This document shows, one piece after another, positions 34,193-43,275 of a stretch of DNA of 64,000 nucleotides. The notes beneath the pieces were generated by a model. That model was given only the letters and a program-made list of their open reading frames with translations. It was not told the DNA's origin and did not search any database. The position numbers and the translations under genes are program-made. Each line of letters opens with the position of its first letter. The first letter of the stretch is position 1. Source of the stretch: Streptomyces sp. CG1 (GTDB lineage Bacteria; Actinomycetota; Actinomycetes; Streptomycetales; Streptomycetaceae); NCBI RefSeq assembly GCF_041080625.1, contig NZ_CP163518.1, positions 6,503,501 through 6,567,500 on the forward strand. Direction: 5' to 3'.

Positions 34193-34843
34193 GTGAGCCC
34201 CGAGAAACGCGCCCCGCTGGATCGCCGCCGCGTCGCCGGCACGGCTTTGCGGCTGCTGAACGATGTCGGTCTGGAGGGTCTGACCCTGCGCGCCATCGCC
34301 AAGGAGCTGGACGTCAAGGCGCCCGCGCTGTACTGGCACTTCAAGGACAAACAGGCGCTGCTGGACGAGATGGCGACGGAGATGTACCGGCGGATGGTCG
34401 CCGGTGCCGCGCTCGATCCCGCCGACACCTGGCAGGAACGGCTGCTGAAGTCGAACCGCGGACTGCGGGCCGCGCTGCTCGGCTACCGCGACGGGGCGAA
34501 GGTCTTCAGCGGTTCACGTTTCACGGGCACGGAGCACGCCCCCGCGCTGGAGGCGAACCTGCGGCTGCTGACGGAGGCCGGGTTCACCCTCGCCCAGGCC
34601 GTCCGCGCGGGCCGTACGACGAGCGCGTACACCGTCGGCTTCGTGATCGAGGAACAGGGCGTGCAGCCCCTCCCGGGCGAGCGCCGGGAGGGGTACGACG
34701 TGGCGGAACGCGCCCGGCGACTGGCCGAGTACCCGCTGGCCGCCGAGGCCGGGCAGCTGCTCTTCGACGGCTATGACGCGCAGTTCGAGGAAGGGCTGGC
34801 GATCGTCGTCGCGGGTGTCGGGGCGCGGTACGGGATCGGCTGA
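34193..34843 (+). CDS. TetR family repressor (TetR_C-type ligand domain)
   Basis: 216 residues from the GTG at 34193, the first start after operator 2; a longer frame would read through both operators. The HTH is PLDRRRVAGTALRLLNDVGLEGLTLRAIAKELDVKAPALYWHFKDKQALLDEMATEMY, the form found in tetracycline-type TetR proteins. The C-terminal domain (NRGLRAALLGYRDGAKVFSG, YTVGFVIEEQGVQ, FEEGLAIVVAGVGARYG) matches TetR_C. It likely represses both itself and the monooxygenase until an aromatic drug binds. A bidirectional terminator follows at 34854. Confidence 0.9.
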   Translation: MSPEKRAPLDRRRVAGTALRLLNDVGLEGLTLRAIAKELDVKAPALYWHFKDKQALLDEMATEMYRRMVAGAALDPADTWQERLLKSNRGLRAALLGYRDGAKVFSGSRFTGTEHAPALEANLRLLTEAGFTLAQAVRAGRTTSAYTVGFVIEEQGVQPLPGERREGYDVAERARRLAEYPLAAEAGQLLFDGYDAQFEEGLAIVVAGVGARYGIG

Positions 34844-34853
34844 ACCGTCAGCT

Positions 34854-34891
34854 TGTTCCTTGACCTCGGCCGGGCCCGAGGTCAAGGAACA
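34854..34891. terminator. bidirectional terminator
   Basis: Perfect 16-bp stem (34854-34869 with 34876-34891), loop CCGGGC. It starts 11 bases past the TetR stop and ends 4 bases from the convergent methyltransferase stop, so it serves both. Confidence 0.85.
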
Positions 34892-34894
34892 GGC

Positions 34895-35830
34895 TCACTT
34901 CCGGGCGGCGCGGGCGTTGCGGATCGCCCTCGTCACCACCGGCGGCAGCAGATCGACGGCGACCTTGCGGGCCCGGCTCGTGCGCCTGCGTGGTGCGGGC
35001 CGGGCCGGGGACGGCGCGGGGGCGGGCGCCGGGTCCGCCGGCTCCTGCGGTTCCGGCTCCTCGGCGGCCTCCGCGTGCTTGGCGGGCGGGAAATCCGGTG
35101 CCCGCATGCCCTTCGACTTCAGCCGGACGATCCGGTGGCCGGCGGCCTCCTGGACGCTCAGATCGCAGTCGGACCGCTCCCGCACCATCGCCAGCAGCTC
35201 CTCCTGGACCGGCTCCGCGTCGCCCCAGGTGCCGTACAGCTTCTGGGTGCTCAGGCAGATGGGGCGCAGGCCGCGGTTGAGCACGGCTTCCCACGTCGCT
35301 ATCGAGACACCGGGGGTGTGCTCGGAGCGGAAGTCGTCCAGGACGACGATGCCGTCCGGGAGCAGCAGATCGTGCGCGGCCCCGATGTCGCCTTGCACAT
35401 GCTCGTACAGGTGAGAGGCGTCGATGTGCACGAACCGGCAGGAGCGGGGCGCGACCTCGGTGGGCACCACGGAGCTGGGACCCTGGAGCACTCGGGGCAG
35501 CTCGTCGTGGAACGCGCGGTAGTTCTCCTCGAAGACGCGCCGGGTCAGCGCGCTGTACGACTTCGTCGACTCGGCCCGGTTGGCGTCGTCCGGGGCGTCG
35601 CCCTCGAAGAGGTCGCACACGGTGTACCGCTCGGCGGGCTGCTGGTGCCGCCCTATGAAGATTGCGCTCTTGCCCATGTAGACGCCGACTTCCAGCAGAT
35701 CACCCCGCATCCCGGTGGTTTCCTGCCGGTTCAGGAACCAGTCGAAGAGCAGCTGGTCGAGGACCGGGAACCAGCCGGGCACGTCATCGAGACGGCGGGG
35801 CGGTCGCGTCGTTTCCTGGATGGTGGCCAT
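34895..35830 (-). CDS. class I SAM-dependent methyltransferase (Methyltransf_24/TylF-like)
   Basis: 311 residues. It has an N-terminal lid region (GWFPVLDQLLFDWFLNRQETTG), SAM motif I MRGDLLEVGVYMGKSAIFIGR, an acidic loop (VCDLFEGD), and CRFVHIDASHLYEHVQGDIG followed by LLLPDGIVVLDDF. The HIDASH and DDF motifs are typical of metal-dependent sugar O-methyltransferases. The last ~60 residues are an Ala/Pro/Glu linker with a basic end. It is the last gene of the minus-strand arm of the glycopolymer cluster, so methylation of a surface sugar is plausible. Confidence 0.82.
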   Translation of the reverse strand: MATIQETTRPPRRLDDVPGWFPVLDQLLFDWFLNRQETTGMRGDLLEVGVYMGKSAIFIGRHQQPAERYTVCDLFEGDAPDDANRAESTKSYSALTRRVFEENYRAFHDELPRVLQGPSSVVPTEVAPRSCRFVHIDASHLYEHVQGDIGAAHDLLLPDGIVVLDDFRSEHTPGVSIATWEAVLNRGLRPICLSTQKLYGTWGDAEPVQEELLAMVRERSDCDLSVQEAAGHRIVRLKSKGMRAPDFPPAKHAEAAEEPEPQEPADPAPAPAPSPARPAPRRRTSRARKVAVDLLPPVVTRAIRNARAARK

Positions 35831-35922
35831 GCGGAGTGGGAACTCCCTTGTACGGCGTCTGTGGAATCCCTGCGGGGGGCCTGTGCGGCGTGGGCTCTAC
35901 GGTGCCTGCCCGCAGGGTCCGT

Positions 35923-37074
35923 TCAAAACCCAAGCCCAGATGAACGACTGGACAACTTCCGTTCCTTGAGCGCCCTCTTCAGACGCGGGCCGAACGGCCG
36001 CTCCACGAACCGGTGGATCAGCCACGCCAGCCCCAGCATCCCGAGCACGGTCCCGACGAGCGTCGGCCACGCGGGCAGGCCGAGGCTCCGGTGCAGTATC
36101 CGGATCGCGAACCAGCCCAGGTGCTCGTGGATCAGATAGAAGGGGTACGTCAGCGCACCCGCCGTGACCAGCCAGGGCCAGGAGGCCCACCGCGTCCAGC
36201 CCAGCGCCACGACCGCGACGGCCGCGAAGGCCACGGTGACGATCAGGATGACGACGTACGGGTCGCGGTGCGGATGCGGGCCCCACAGGCCGAGGGTGGC
36301 CTCCCGCTGCGCGAGCAGCCAGGACATCGTGACGATGCCCCACGTCAGCAGGTCGCTGCCGAAACGGTGGATCAGGTACAGCGCCAGACCGCCGATGAAG
36401 AAGGGGGCGTACTGGGGCATGACCACCTGGTTCAGCAGGTTGTTGTTCGTGCTGTGGCAGAGCACCGACGCCAGCGTCCAGACGCAGGAGAACAGCACCA
36501 CCCGGCGGTAGGTCACCCCGCGCAGGACGACGAGCAGCGCGAACAGCACATAGAAACGGACCTCGACCCAGAGGGTCCAGCACACGCCGAGGACCCGGGT
36601 CGCGCCCATCGGCTGCTGGAGCATCGTCAGGTTGACCAGGAACTCGTCCAGCCGGACCGCGTGGACCACGACGGGCAGGGCGAGGGACGCACCCGTGATC
36701 AGGACCAGCGCGACCCAGTAGGCCGGGTAGAGGCGCGCGACGCGGGAGCGGAAGAAGTCGCCGAGGGTGCGGCCCCAACTGCTCATGCAGATCACGAAAC
36801 CGCTGATGACGAAGAACAGCTCCACGCCGAAATTGCCGTAGACGGCCGCCCGGGACAGGGCCGGGAAGAGGTGGCCCGGACTCCCGTGCCAGGACGCGGA
36901 GACCGTGCCGCCGCGGCCGACGTAGTGGTAGAGGCAGACCATCAGCGCGGCGACGAGCCGCAGACCGTCCAGGGCGAGCAGACGGCTCCCGCGCCCGCCG
37001 GCGGCGGGGCCGGGCACCGCTCGGGGTATGAGGGCGCCGGTTGCGGTGGCGAGGCCGGGAGGTGAAGCAGCCAT
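35923..37074 (-). CDS. acyltransferase 3 family membrane protein (OafA-like)
   Basis: 383 residues; ATG at 37074 behind AGGAAGGAAA. About ten TM segments. It begins with LLALDGLRLVAALMVCLYHYVGRGG (family His in LYHY), then ELFFVISGFVICMSSW, FFRSRVARLYPAYWVALV, and ends with PFYLIHEHLGWFAIRIL and a basic tail. It transfers acyl groups, usually acetyl, to exported carbohydrates. Lying between the methyltransferase and the polysialyltransferase-like gene, it likely decorates the glycopolymer. Confidence 0.9.
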   Translation of the reverse strand: MAASPPGLATATGALIPRAVPGPAAGGRGSRLLALDGLRLVAALMVCLYHYVGRGGTVSASWHGSPGHLFPALSRAAVYGNFGVELFFVISGFVICMSSWGRTLGDFFRSRVARLYPAYWVALVLITGASLALPVVVHAVRLDEFLVNLTMLQQPMGATRVLGVCWTLWVEVRFYVLFALLVVLRGVTYRRVVLFSCVWTLASVLCHSTNNNLLNQVVMPQYAPFFIGGLALYLIHRFGSDLLTWGIVTMSWLLAQREATLGLWGPHPHRDPYVVILIVTVAFAAVAVVALGWTRWASWPWLVTAGALTYPFYLIHEHLGWFAIRILHRSLGLPAWPTLVGTVLGMLGLAWLIHRFVERPFGPRLKRALKERKLSSRSSGLGF

Positions 37075-37150
37075 GTGCGGTTTCCTTCCTGGTTCGGGTC
37101 TGCACGGCCCAGCCGCCGATGGCTCCGGCCGCGGCAACGCTCCGGCCCTG

Positions 37151-38485
37151 CTAGCCGCGTACGCGCTGACGCAGGCTGCGTGCCGTGCGGGCCACCCGGC
37201 GGACCGTCGCGTTGCGCGGGATGAACGCCAGCTGGGCGGGCACCCCACCGGGCAGGGCCAGTGAGGACAGCCGTCGGCGCTTGAAGTAGCGCACGGTGCG
37301 CGCGTTCAGGTTCTTGGCGAGCCAGGTCTCGGCGTGCTCGCGCAGGCTCGGGTAGATCTTCGGCTGCATCGCGAAGCCCACCGCGCGGATCAGCGCACCG
37401 AGCACCTCGACGTCCATGCCGGCGCGCTGCTCGGTCACCCCGGCACGGTCGCCGAGTTCGGGCAGCAGCGCGTCGACGATGGTCACCGGGATCCGGTTGC
37501 TGTTCTCGTACGGCGCCAGGTGCTCCAGCAGCGTCTCGGTGCCGATCCGGGCGACGGGCAGGCCGTAGAGCGCCTTCGCCGTGAGCAGGGCGGTGGAGAA
37601 GCAGCCGACGACCAGCGCGGGACGCATCCGCTGGTACAGCACCTCGGCCAGGACCGGCGTGTCCACCACGGTCAGTTCGACCTTCAGCTTCTCCGCCTCC
37701 TGCTCCAGGGAGCGGGTGAAGCCGGCCGGGGCGGACGGGTGCGGCTTGAACACCACCTTGCTGTGCCCGAGCGCGGCCGCGCCCCGCAGCATCCGCAGAT
37801 GCTGGTTCTCCTCCTGCTCGGTGGTGAGGATGTCCAGCGCCGACAGGTACTGGCCGAGCAGCAGCGCGGGCTCCTCGACCTCCGGCAGCTCGGCGCCGGA
37901 GGGCGCGAGTGCGGCGAGCACCTTGGTGAACGCGGCCGTCGGCACGATCTCGCCCGGCACGTCGAACTCGGTGAGCAGCAGCGGCTTCAGGCCCGGCACC
38001 AGGTCCAGGTGCAGCACCCGGTCCACCCGGGTGCCGACCAGCGGGTCGATCTTGTTGCGGGTGGGGCCGTAGCTCATCAGGCCGTCGGCGTAGACCGTCA
38101 CCGGCGCGCCGGTGAAGATCTGGCCGAGCGCCAGGGACGGGTTGACCTGGATCGACTCGACGGCCAACTCCACGTCGTCGTCGCCCAGTTGCCATTCATG
38201 CCGCAGGAAGCGTTCCCAAAGCGGCATGTCGTCGACGCGGGGCGCCCAGCCGCCCGGGTGGAACGGGAAGATGGTCTCGTTGTACGAGATCACCTCGTCG
38301 AAGCGGTCGCGCAGCTTCTCGAAGCCGGGCGCCTCGTCCAGCGCCGGTGTGGTCTCGGGCGAGGCCGCGTTGTTGCAGACCAGCAGGATCCGCCGGTCGG
38401 CCGGGCCGAAGCAGCCGGAGTCCAGGGCGGCGGCCAGCGTGGCCGTGCCGTACAGGGTCGACGCCTGGAAGATCTGAGTGGTCAC
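37151..38485 (-). CDS. polysialyltransferase-family glycosyltransferase (1)
   Basis: 444 residues; GTG at 38485, overlapping the GT2 stop by 4 bases. N terminus TTQIFQASTLYGTATLAAALDSG, then ILLVCNNAASPETTP; the conserved late blocks are KVVFKPHPSAPAGF, VLAEVLYQRMRPALVVGCFSTALLTAKALYGLPVARIG. The FKPHP and G-x-xSTAL motifs place it in the alpha-2,8-polysialyltransferase/CMP-nonulosonate-dependent family. It would add or polymerise nonulosonic acid units from the CMP donor made at 41016. No signal peptide, so it is cytoplasmic. Confidence 0.85.
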   Translation of the reverse strand: MTTQIFQASTLYGTATLAAALDSGCFGPADRRILLVCNNAASPETTPALDEAPGFEKLRDRFDEVISYNETIFPFHPGGWAPRVDDMPLWERFLRHEWQLGDDDVELAVESIQVNPSLALGQIFTGAPVTVYADGLMSYGPTRNKIDPLVGTRVDRVLHLDLVPGLKPLLLTEFDVPGEIVPTAAFTKVLAALAPSGAELPEVEEPALLLGQYLSALDILTTEQEENQHLRMLRGAAALGHSKVVFKPHPSAPAGFTRSLEQEAEKLKVELTVVDTPVLAEVLYQRMRPALVVGCFSTALLTAKALYGLPVARIGTETLLEHLAPYENSNRIPVTIVDALLPELGDRAGVTEQRAGMDVEVLGALIRAVGFAMQPKIYPSLREHAETWLAKNLNARTVRYFKRRRLSSLALPGGVPAQLAFIPRNATVRRVARTARSLRQRVRG

Positions 38486-39459
38486 GCGGCGGCCCCCGCG
38501 GAGGCGGGACGGCGGCGCAGCCGGCGCAGCTTGCCGGCGCGCTGGATGTCCATCGAGTCCAGCGCGTCGTCCAGCACGTCCTGCGGCATGCGCCGCAGGG
38601 CCGCGGCACTCATGGATTTCAGTTTTCTCGCCACCGGGGGCTCGAACCTTTCGATGGATCCCAGATGATGGGAAATGATGGCGCAATAGGTGCGGACCGC
38701 CTTCGGCAGCAGCTCGTCCGCATCCCGGTCCTGGGCGGTTTCCGCGACGACCTGATCGAATGCCCGAATGAAATCGAGTTGCCGGACATCACCGATCTGG
38801 GTGAGTGACGAGGCGACCCCGCGCCGGTAGAAAACACCCAGCATGCTCACCGCGGCGAAGGATTCCGCCTCCCGGTGCAACTTCCAGATCCACGGCCGGT
38901 CCTCGGCCGTGCGCAGCCCATCGGTGAAGTGCAGCAGGCTCTTGTCGACCAGACGGCGGTGGTAGATGCCCGCCCAGGCGTACGCGTAGTCCACGGACGT
39001 CGACCGGTCGGCGGGCAGGATCGCCTCGCGCGGGCTCAGCACCACGTTCCGCCGGCCGACCGGGACCCGGAACACCTGGCGCGAGCGCGCGGTGCACTGC
39101 ACATGGTCGGTGCGGATGAAGTCGCAGCCCAGCTCGTCCATGGCGGAGACCAGCTGCGGGAAGTAGCCGGGGGCGAGCCAGTCGTCGCCGTCCAGGAAGG
39201 TCAGGTACTCGCCGCGCGCGCGGTCGATACCGGTGTTGCGGGCGGTCGCCAGCCCCCCGTTCTGCTCGTGCCGGACCAGGACGGCCCCGGGCAGCTCGCG
39301 TTCCGCGCGCGCGAGAATCGCTGGTGTCCCGTCGCGGGAACAGTCGTCGACGAGAATGAATTCGAAGTCCTCACGCGCGTTCGCCTTCAGGCTCGTGAGC
39401 GTGTCGGGCGCGTATTGCTGCACGTTGTAGAACGGCACGATGACGGAGAGCTTGACCAC
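38482..39459 (-). CDS. glycosyltransferase family 2
   Basis: 325 residues from the GTG at 39459. GT-A fold: KLSVIVPFYNVQQYAPDTLTSL, ILVDDCSRDGTPAI (38-40), GGLATARNTGIDRARGEYLTFLDGDDW with the DxD-type D90-G-D92-D93. The C-terminal half resembles teichoic-acid and capsule GT2 enzymes (EDRPWIWKLHREAESFAAV). It is probably first in the minus-strand operon GT2, polysialyltransferase, acyltransferase, methyltransferase. The 198-base region to 39657 is the divergent promoter region. Confidence 0.9.
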   Translation of the reverse strand: MVKLSVIVPFYNVQQYAPDTLTSLKANAREDFEFILVDDCSRDGTPAILARAERELPGAVLVRHEQNGGLATARNTGIDRARGEYLTFLDGDDWLAPGYFPQLVSAMDELGCDFIRTDHVQCTARSRQVFRVPVGRRNVVLSPREAILPADRSTSVDYAYAWAGIYHRRLVDKSLLHFTDGLRTAEDRPWIWKLHREAESFAAVSMLGVFYRRGVASSLTQIGDVRQLDFIRAFDQVVAETAQDRDADELLPKAVRTYCAIISHHLGSIERFEPPVARKLKSMSAAALRRMPQDVLDDALDSMDIQRAGKLRRLRRRPASAGAAA

Positions 39460-39657
39460 GTCAGGGACGTTAGGGGGAAGCCCGTCATTCGTCTTGACCG
39501 TCTGCTTGATGCAGGGTGAACGGCACGTGGCGAAGCTGTGAACCAGGCTTTTTTCCCGTGCCCCTACGGCCCGATTCGCCATTCGGCGGTGTGCTGTTAA
39601 CCGTTTGTTGCATTCGGGTTGGGCGGAACCTCGGAATGGCTTTCTAGCGTCTTCGGC

Positions 39658-40998
39658 GTGCCAGCAAGTGCTACGAAGTCCCTGCGGGTCGCCGTCCTCG
39701 CCGATTCCGACACCCGGTGGAAGTGGGGCGCGCTCACCGCGCAACGCCTCGCTCCCACGGACGCCGAGATCCGGCTCGACGGCTACCTCCTGCGGGGACG
39801 CGCCACCCCGACAGCCCGCCAGCTGAAGGAGGTCGGCGTCCGCGCCGACTCCCTGCGTGAGGTCACCGGCATCGAGTTCCTGCGTGCCATGGGCGGCACC
39901 GCCGAAGACCCGTACGACGTACTCATCCTCGCGCTCGTCGGCGGCGGCGTCCAGGCCATGCTGCACGGCCTGCGCGCCACCTGGGCCGGTGCCGGCAGGC
40001 GTCCCGTCGTCGTCACCGGATATGTCGGTGTCGTCTACGAGAAGCTCGCCGACGGACTGCTGCTGCGGCACGGCGCGGACCTCGTCCTCGCCAACTCCCG
40101 GCACGACGCGGACCGCTTCCGCGCCGTGTACGAGGGCGTGGGCGCCGATGCCTCCTCCGTCACCGAGGTCGCGCTGCCCTTCCTCGGCGGGGCGCCGTAC
40201 CCCGGTGAACACGACCCGTACACCGTGGTGTTCGCGGCCCAGCCGTCCGTCCCGGAGAGCCGCAAGGACCGTACGTACCTGCTGAACCGGCTCATCCAGC
40301 ACGCCCGCAAGCACCCCGAGCGCGAGGTGCTGCTGAAGCTGCGTTCCAAGCCGGGCGAACACACCACCCACATCGAGGAGTTGCCGTACCAGAAGCTGGT
40401 CCAGGGCAGGAACGTGCCCGCCAACTTCCGCCTGGTGTACGGCCATATGAGCGAGGTGCTGGACCGCACCGACCTGCTGGTCACGGTCAGCTCCACGGCC
40501 GCCCTGGAGGCCCTGCACCGCCGTATCCCCACGGCCGTCCTCACCGACCTGGGCGTGCGCGAGGTACTCGGCAACCACCACTTCACCGGCTCCGGCTGCC
40601 TCGCCTCCTGGGCCCAGCTCGACGCCGGGCACCGGCCGGCGCCCGACGCGGAGTGGGTGTCCCGGCAGGGCGTCGCGGCTGGGGGTACCCCCTCTGGGGG
40701 AGGCTCGTACGACTCCTATTTCGCTGTCGCCCGCGAACGCATCGCCAAGCTGCTGGACCGACCAGGGGGGCTGCCGCCCCTCACCCCCTACTACACCCCC
40801 GAGACCGCGCCCGGCTATCTGCCCGGCATCCTCGCCCGGCACCACCTCGGTCCCGACGGCGTCCCGTTGCCCGGCGCGCCCGCCGCCGACAAGGAGCCCG
40901 GAGCCGTCCGCCAGATCGTGCGCCGCGCCGCGCGCGGCGCCTACCGCCACGGCGTGCAGCGGGTCGCCCCGGTCATCCGGCGGATGGGGGAGCTGTGA
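39658..40998 (+). CDS. putative glycosyltransferase (DUF6716-type)
   Basis: 446 residues from the GTG at 39658. No RBS precedes it, but TAGCGT at 39645-39650 ends 7 bases before the start, so a leaderless transcript is possible. A GT-B-like protein: SLRVAVLADSDTRWKWGALTAQRLAP at the start, then VVVTGYVGVVYEKLADGLLLRHGADLVLANSRHD, VLLKLRSKPGEHTT, and LLVTVSSTAALEALHRRIPTAVLTDLGV, which parallels donor-binding S-T-A motifs of polysialyltransferase-type enzymes. It opens the plus-strand arm of the cluster, 17 bases before the NeuA-type gene. Exact donor unknown. Confidence 0.78.
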   Translation: MPASATKSLRVAVLADSDTRWKWGALTAQRLAPTDAEIRLDGYLLRGRATPTARQLKEVGVRADSLREVTGIEFLRAMGGTAEDPYDVLILALVGGGVQAMLHGLRATWAGAGRRPVVVTGYVGVVYEKLADGLLLRHGADLVLANSRHDADRFRAVYEGVGADASSVTEVALPFLGGAPYPGEHDPYTVVFAAQPSVPESRKDRTYLLNRLIQHARKHPEREVLLKLRSKPGEHTTHIEELPYQKLVQGRNVPANFRLVYGHMSEVLDRTDLLVTVSSTAALEALHRRIPTAVLTDLGVREVLGNHHFTGSGCLASWAQLDAGHRPAPDAEWVSRQGVAAGGTPSGGGSYDSYFAVARERIAKLLDRPGGLPPLTPYYTPETAPGYLPGILARHHLGPDGVPLPGAPAADKEPGAVRQIVRRAARGAYRHGVQRVAPVIRRMGEL

Positions 40999-41015
40999 CC
41001 TTCCAAGGAGACCCC

Positions 41016-42278
41016 ATGTCCAACCCGGAAGCGGGCCAAGGCGCTGCGATGCGCCGAGTGCTCGCGGTGATCCCCGCACGCGGCGGCTCCAAGGGCGTGC
41101 CCGCGAAGAACCTCGCGCCCGTCGGCGGCGTTCCGCTGGTCGCCCGTGCCGTCCGCGAGTGCCGGGCGACCCGGCTGGTGACCGACGTCGTCGTCTCCAC
41201 CGACGACCAGGCCATCGCCGCCGCCGCGCGGGAGGCCGGCGCCGAGGTCGTGCTGCGCCCGGCCGCCATCGCCGGGGACACGGCGACCTCCGAGGCCGCC
41301 GTCCTGCACGCCATGGACGCCCACGAGGCGCTGCACGGCGCGGCGGTCGACGTGGTCCTGCTCGTGCAGTGCACCAGCCCGTTCATCGTCCGCGAGGACA
41401 TCGACGGGGTGGTCGGCGCGGTCGTGGACAACGGCGCGGACACGGCGGTCACGGTGGCCCCCTTCCACGGGTTCATCTGGCGGGACGGCGCCGACACCCC
41501 CGGCGCGCCGGCCGGCGGCTTCGGCGTCAACCACGACAAGTCCTTCCGCCCCCGCCGACAGGACCGGCCGCAGGACCTGCTGGAGACCGGCGCCGCCTAC
41601 GCGATGGACGCGGCTGGCTTCCGCAAGCACCAGCACCGCTTCTTCGGCCACACCGAGCTGGTCCGCACCGACCCGGCGCGCGTGCTGGAGATCGACGACC
41701 CGCACGACCTGGCCCGGGCCCGCGCCTTGGCCCCCCTCTTCGACGCGGACCGCCCCGGTTCGCTGCCGACCGCCGACGACATCGACGCGGTCGTACTCGA
41801 CTTCGACGGCACCCAGACCGACGACCGGGTGCTGATCGATTCCGAGGGACGGGAGTTCGTCTCCGTGCACCGCGGTGACGGACTCGGCATCGCGGCCCTG
41901 CGCAAGAGCGGCCTGACGATGCTGATCCTGTCCACGGAACAGAACCCTGTGGTCGCCGCCCGCGCCCGGAAGCTGAAGCTCCCGGTGCTGCACGGCGTCG
42001 AGCGCAAGGACCTCGCGCTGAAGCAGTGGTGCGAGGAGCAGGGCATCGCGCCGGAGCGCGTGCTCTACGTCGGCAACGACGTCAACGACCTCCCGTGCTT
42101 CGCCCTCGTCGGCTGGCCCGTGGCGGTCGCGAGCGCCCACGACGTCGTACGCGGCGCCGCACGCGCGGTCACCACCGTCCCCGGCGGTGATGGCGCGATC
42201 CGAGAGATCGCCGGCTGGATCCTCGGCCCCTCTCTCGATTCCCTCCCCCAGTCCCCACGTAAGGACATCTCCCGATGA
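41016..42278 (+). CDS. CMP-nonulosonate synthetase fused to HAD phosphatase
   Basis: 420 residues; ATG at 41016 behind AAGGAG. Residues 12-245 are a NeuA-type cytidylyltransferase (VLAVIPARGGSKGVPAKNL, VVVSTDDQAIAAAA, LVQCTSPFI). Residues 256-400 are a KdsC-like HAD domain: nucleophile D262-x-D264 in VVLDFDGTQTDD, then LILSTEQNPVVAARARKL and YVGNDVNDLPCF. The fusion fits a path in which a 9-phosphate acid is dephosphorylated and then activated with CTP, as for Kdn (BT1713 is a known free-standing Kdn-9-P phosphatase). Overlaps the next gene by ATGA. Confidence 0.9.
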   Translation: MSNPEAGQGAAMRRVLAVIPARGGSKGVPAKNLAPVGGVPLVARAVRECRATRLVTDVVVSTDDQAIAAAAREAGAEVVLRPAAIAGDTATSEAAVLHAMDAHEALHGAAVDVVLLVQCTSPFIVREDIDGVVGAVVDNGADTAVTVAPFHGFIWRDGADTPGAPAGGFGVNHDKSFRPRRQDRPQDLLETGAAYAMDAAGFRKHQHRFFGHTELVRTDPARVLEIDDPHDLARARALAPLFDADRPGSLPTADDIDAVVLDFDGTQTDDRVLIDSEGREFVSVHRGDGLGIAALRKSGLTMLILSTEQNPVVAARARKLKLPVLHGVERKDLALKQWCEEQGIAPERVLYVGNDVNDLPCFALVGWPVAVASAHDVVRGAARAVTTVPGGDGAIREIAGWILGPSLDSLPQSPRKDISR

Positions 42279-43213
42279 GCACCAACTCCCGTCTGCGTAC
42301 GTTCGGTTCGCGCGAGGTCGGCCCCGGCCGTCCCGTCTACATCTGCGGCGAGATCGGCATCAACCACAACGGTGAGCTGGAGAACGCGTTCAAGCTGATC
42401 GACGTGGCCGCCGAGGCCGGCTGTGACGCCGTCAAGTTCCAGAAGCGCACCCCGGAGATCTGCACCCCGCGCGACCAGTGGGACATCGAGCGCGACACCC
42501 CCTGGGGCCGGATGACCTACATCGACTACCGCCACCGTGTGGAGTTCGGTGAGGACGAGTACCGCCAGATCGACGAGTACTGCAAGGAGAAGGGGATCGC
42601 CTGGTTCGCCTCCCCGTGGGACACCGAGGCCGTCGCCTTCCTGGAGAAGTTCGACGTCCCCGCCCACAAGGTGGCGAGCGCCTCCCTGACCGACGACGAG
42701 CTGCTGAAGGCCCTCCGCTCGACGGGCCGCTCGGTCATCCTCTCCACGGGCATGTCCACCCCGAAGCAGATCCGCCACGCGGTCGAGGTCCTCGGCTCGG
42801 AGAACATCCTGATGTGCCACGCCACTTCGACGTACCCCGCGAAGGCCGAGGAGCTGAACCTCCGCGTGATCAACACGCTGGAGAAGGAGTACCCGAACGT
42901 CCCGATCGGCTACTCGGGCCACGAGACGGGCCTGCAGACCACGCTGGCGGCGGTTGCCCTGGGTGCTGTGTTCGTCGAGCGCCACATCACCCTCGACCGC
43001 GCCATGTGGGGCTCCGACCAGGCCGCCTCCGTCGAGCCGCAGGGCCTCACGCGTCTGGTCCGCGACATCCGCACCATCGAGGCCTCCCTCGGTGACGGCG
43101 TCAAGAAAGTCTACGACTCCGAGCTGGGCCCCATGAAGAAGCTGCGCCGCGTCGCCGGCGTCGTCGCCGAGGCGGAGATCGCCGCGGCAGCGGGCGAGCC
43201 GGTCACGGTCTGA
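42275..43213 (+). CDS. NeuB-type nonulosonate synthase without SAF domain
   Basis: 312 residues; ATG at 42275 overlaps the previous stop. It condenses phosphoenolpyruvate with a hexose or hexose-6-phosphate to a nine-carbon acid. TIM-barrel motifs: VYICGEIGINHNGELENAFKLI (21-42), DAVKFQKRTPEICTP, WFASPWDTEAVAFLEKF, KVASASLTDDELL, STGMSTPKQI, LMCHATSTYPA, GYSGHETGLQTTLAAVALGAVFVERHITLD. It stops soon after the barrel; the C-terminal antifreeze-like SAF domain (~70 residues) of standard NeuB is absent, suggesting a different substrate than ManNAc. Confidence 0.9.
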   Translation: MSTNSRLRTFGSREVGPGRPVYICGEIGINHNGELENAFKLIDVAAEAGCDAVKFQKRTPEICTPRDQWDIERDTPWGRMTYIDYRHRVEFGEDEYRQIDEYCKEKGIAWFASPWDTEAVAFLEKFDVPAHKVASASLTDDELLKALRSTGRSVILSTGMSTPKQIRHAVEVLGSENILMCHATSTYPAKAEELNLRVINTLEKEYPNVPIGYSGHETGLQTTLAAVALGAVFVERHITLDRAMWGSDQAASVEPQGLTRLVRDIRTIEASLGDGVKKVYDSELGPMKKLRRVAGVVAEAEIAAAAGEPVTV

Positions 43214-43275
43214 GTGTTCTGATCGCTCTACTGGTGCCCTCACGGGTTCCCTTACGACAGGACGGTCGTACGCCG

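Noticed and set aside
39460..41079. Upstream extension of the GT2 frame antisense to the genes at 39658 and 41016
   Set aside because: The GT2 domain starts at the GTG at 39459; the extension is a shadow of the opposite strand.
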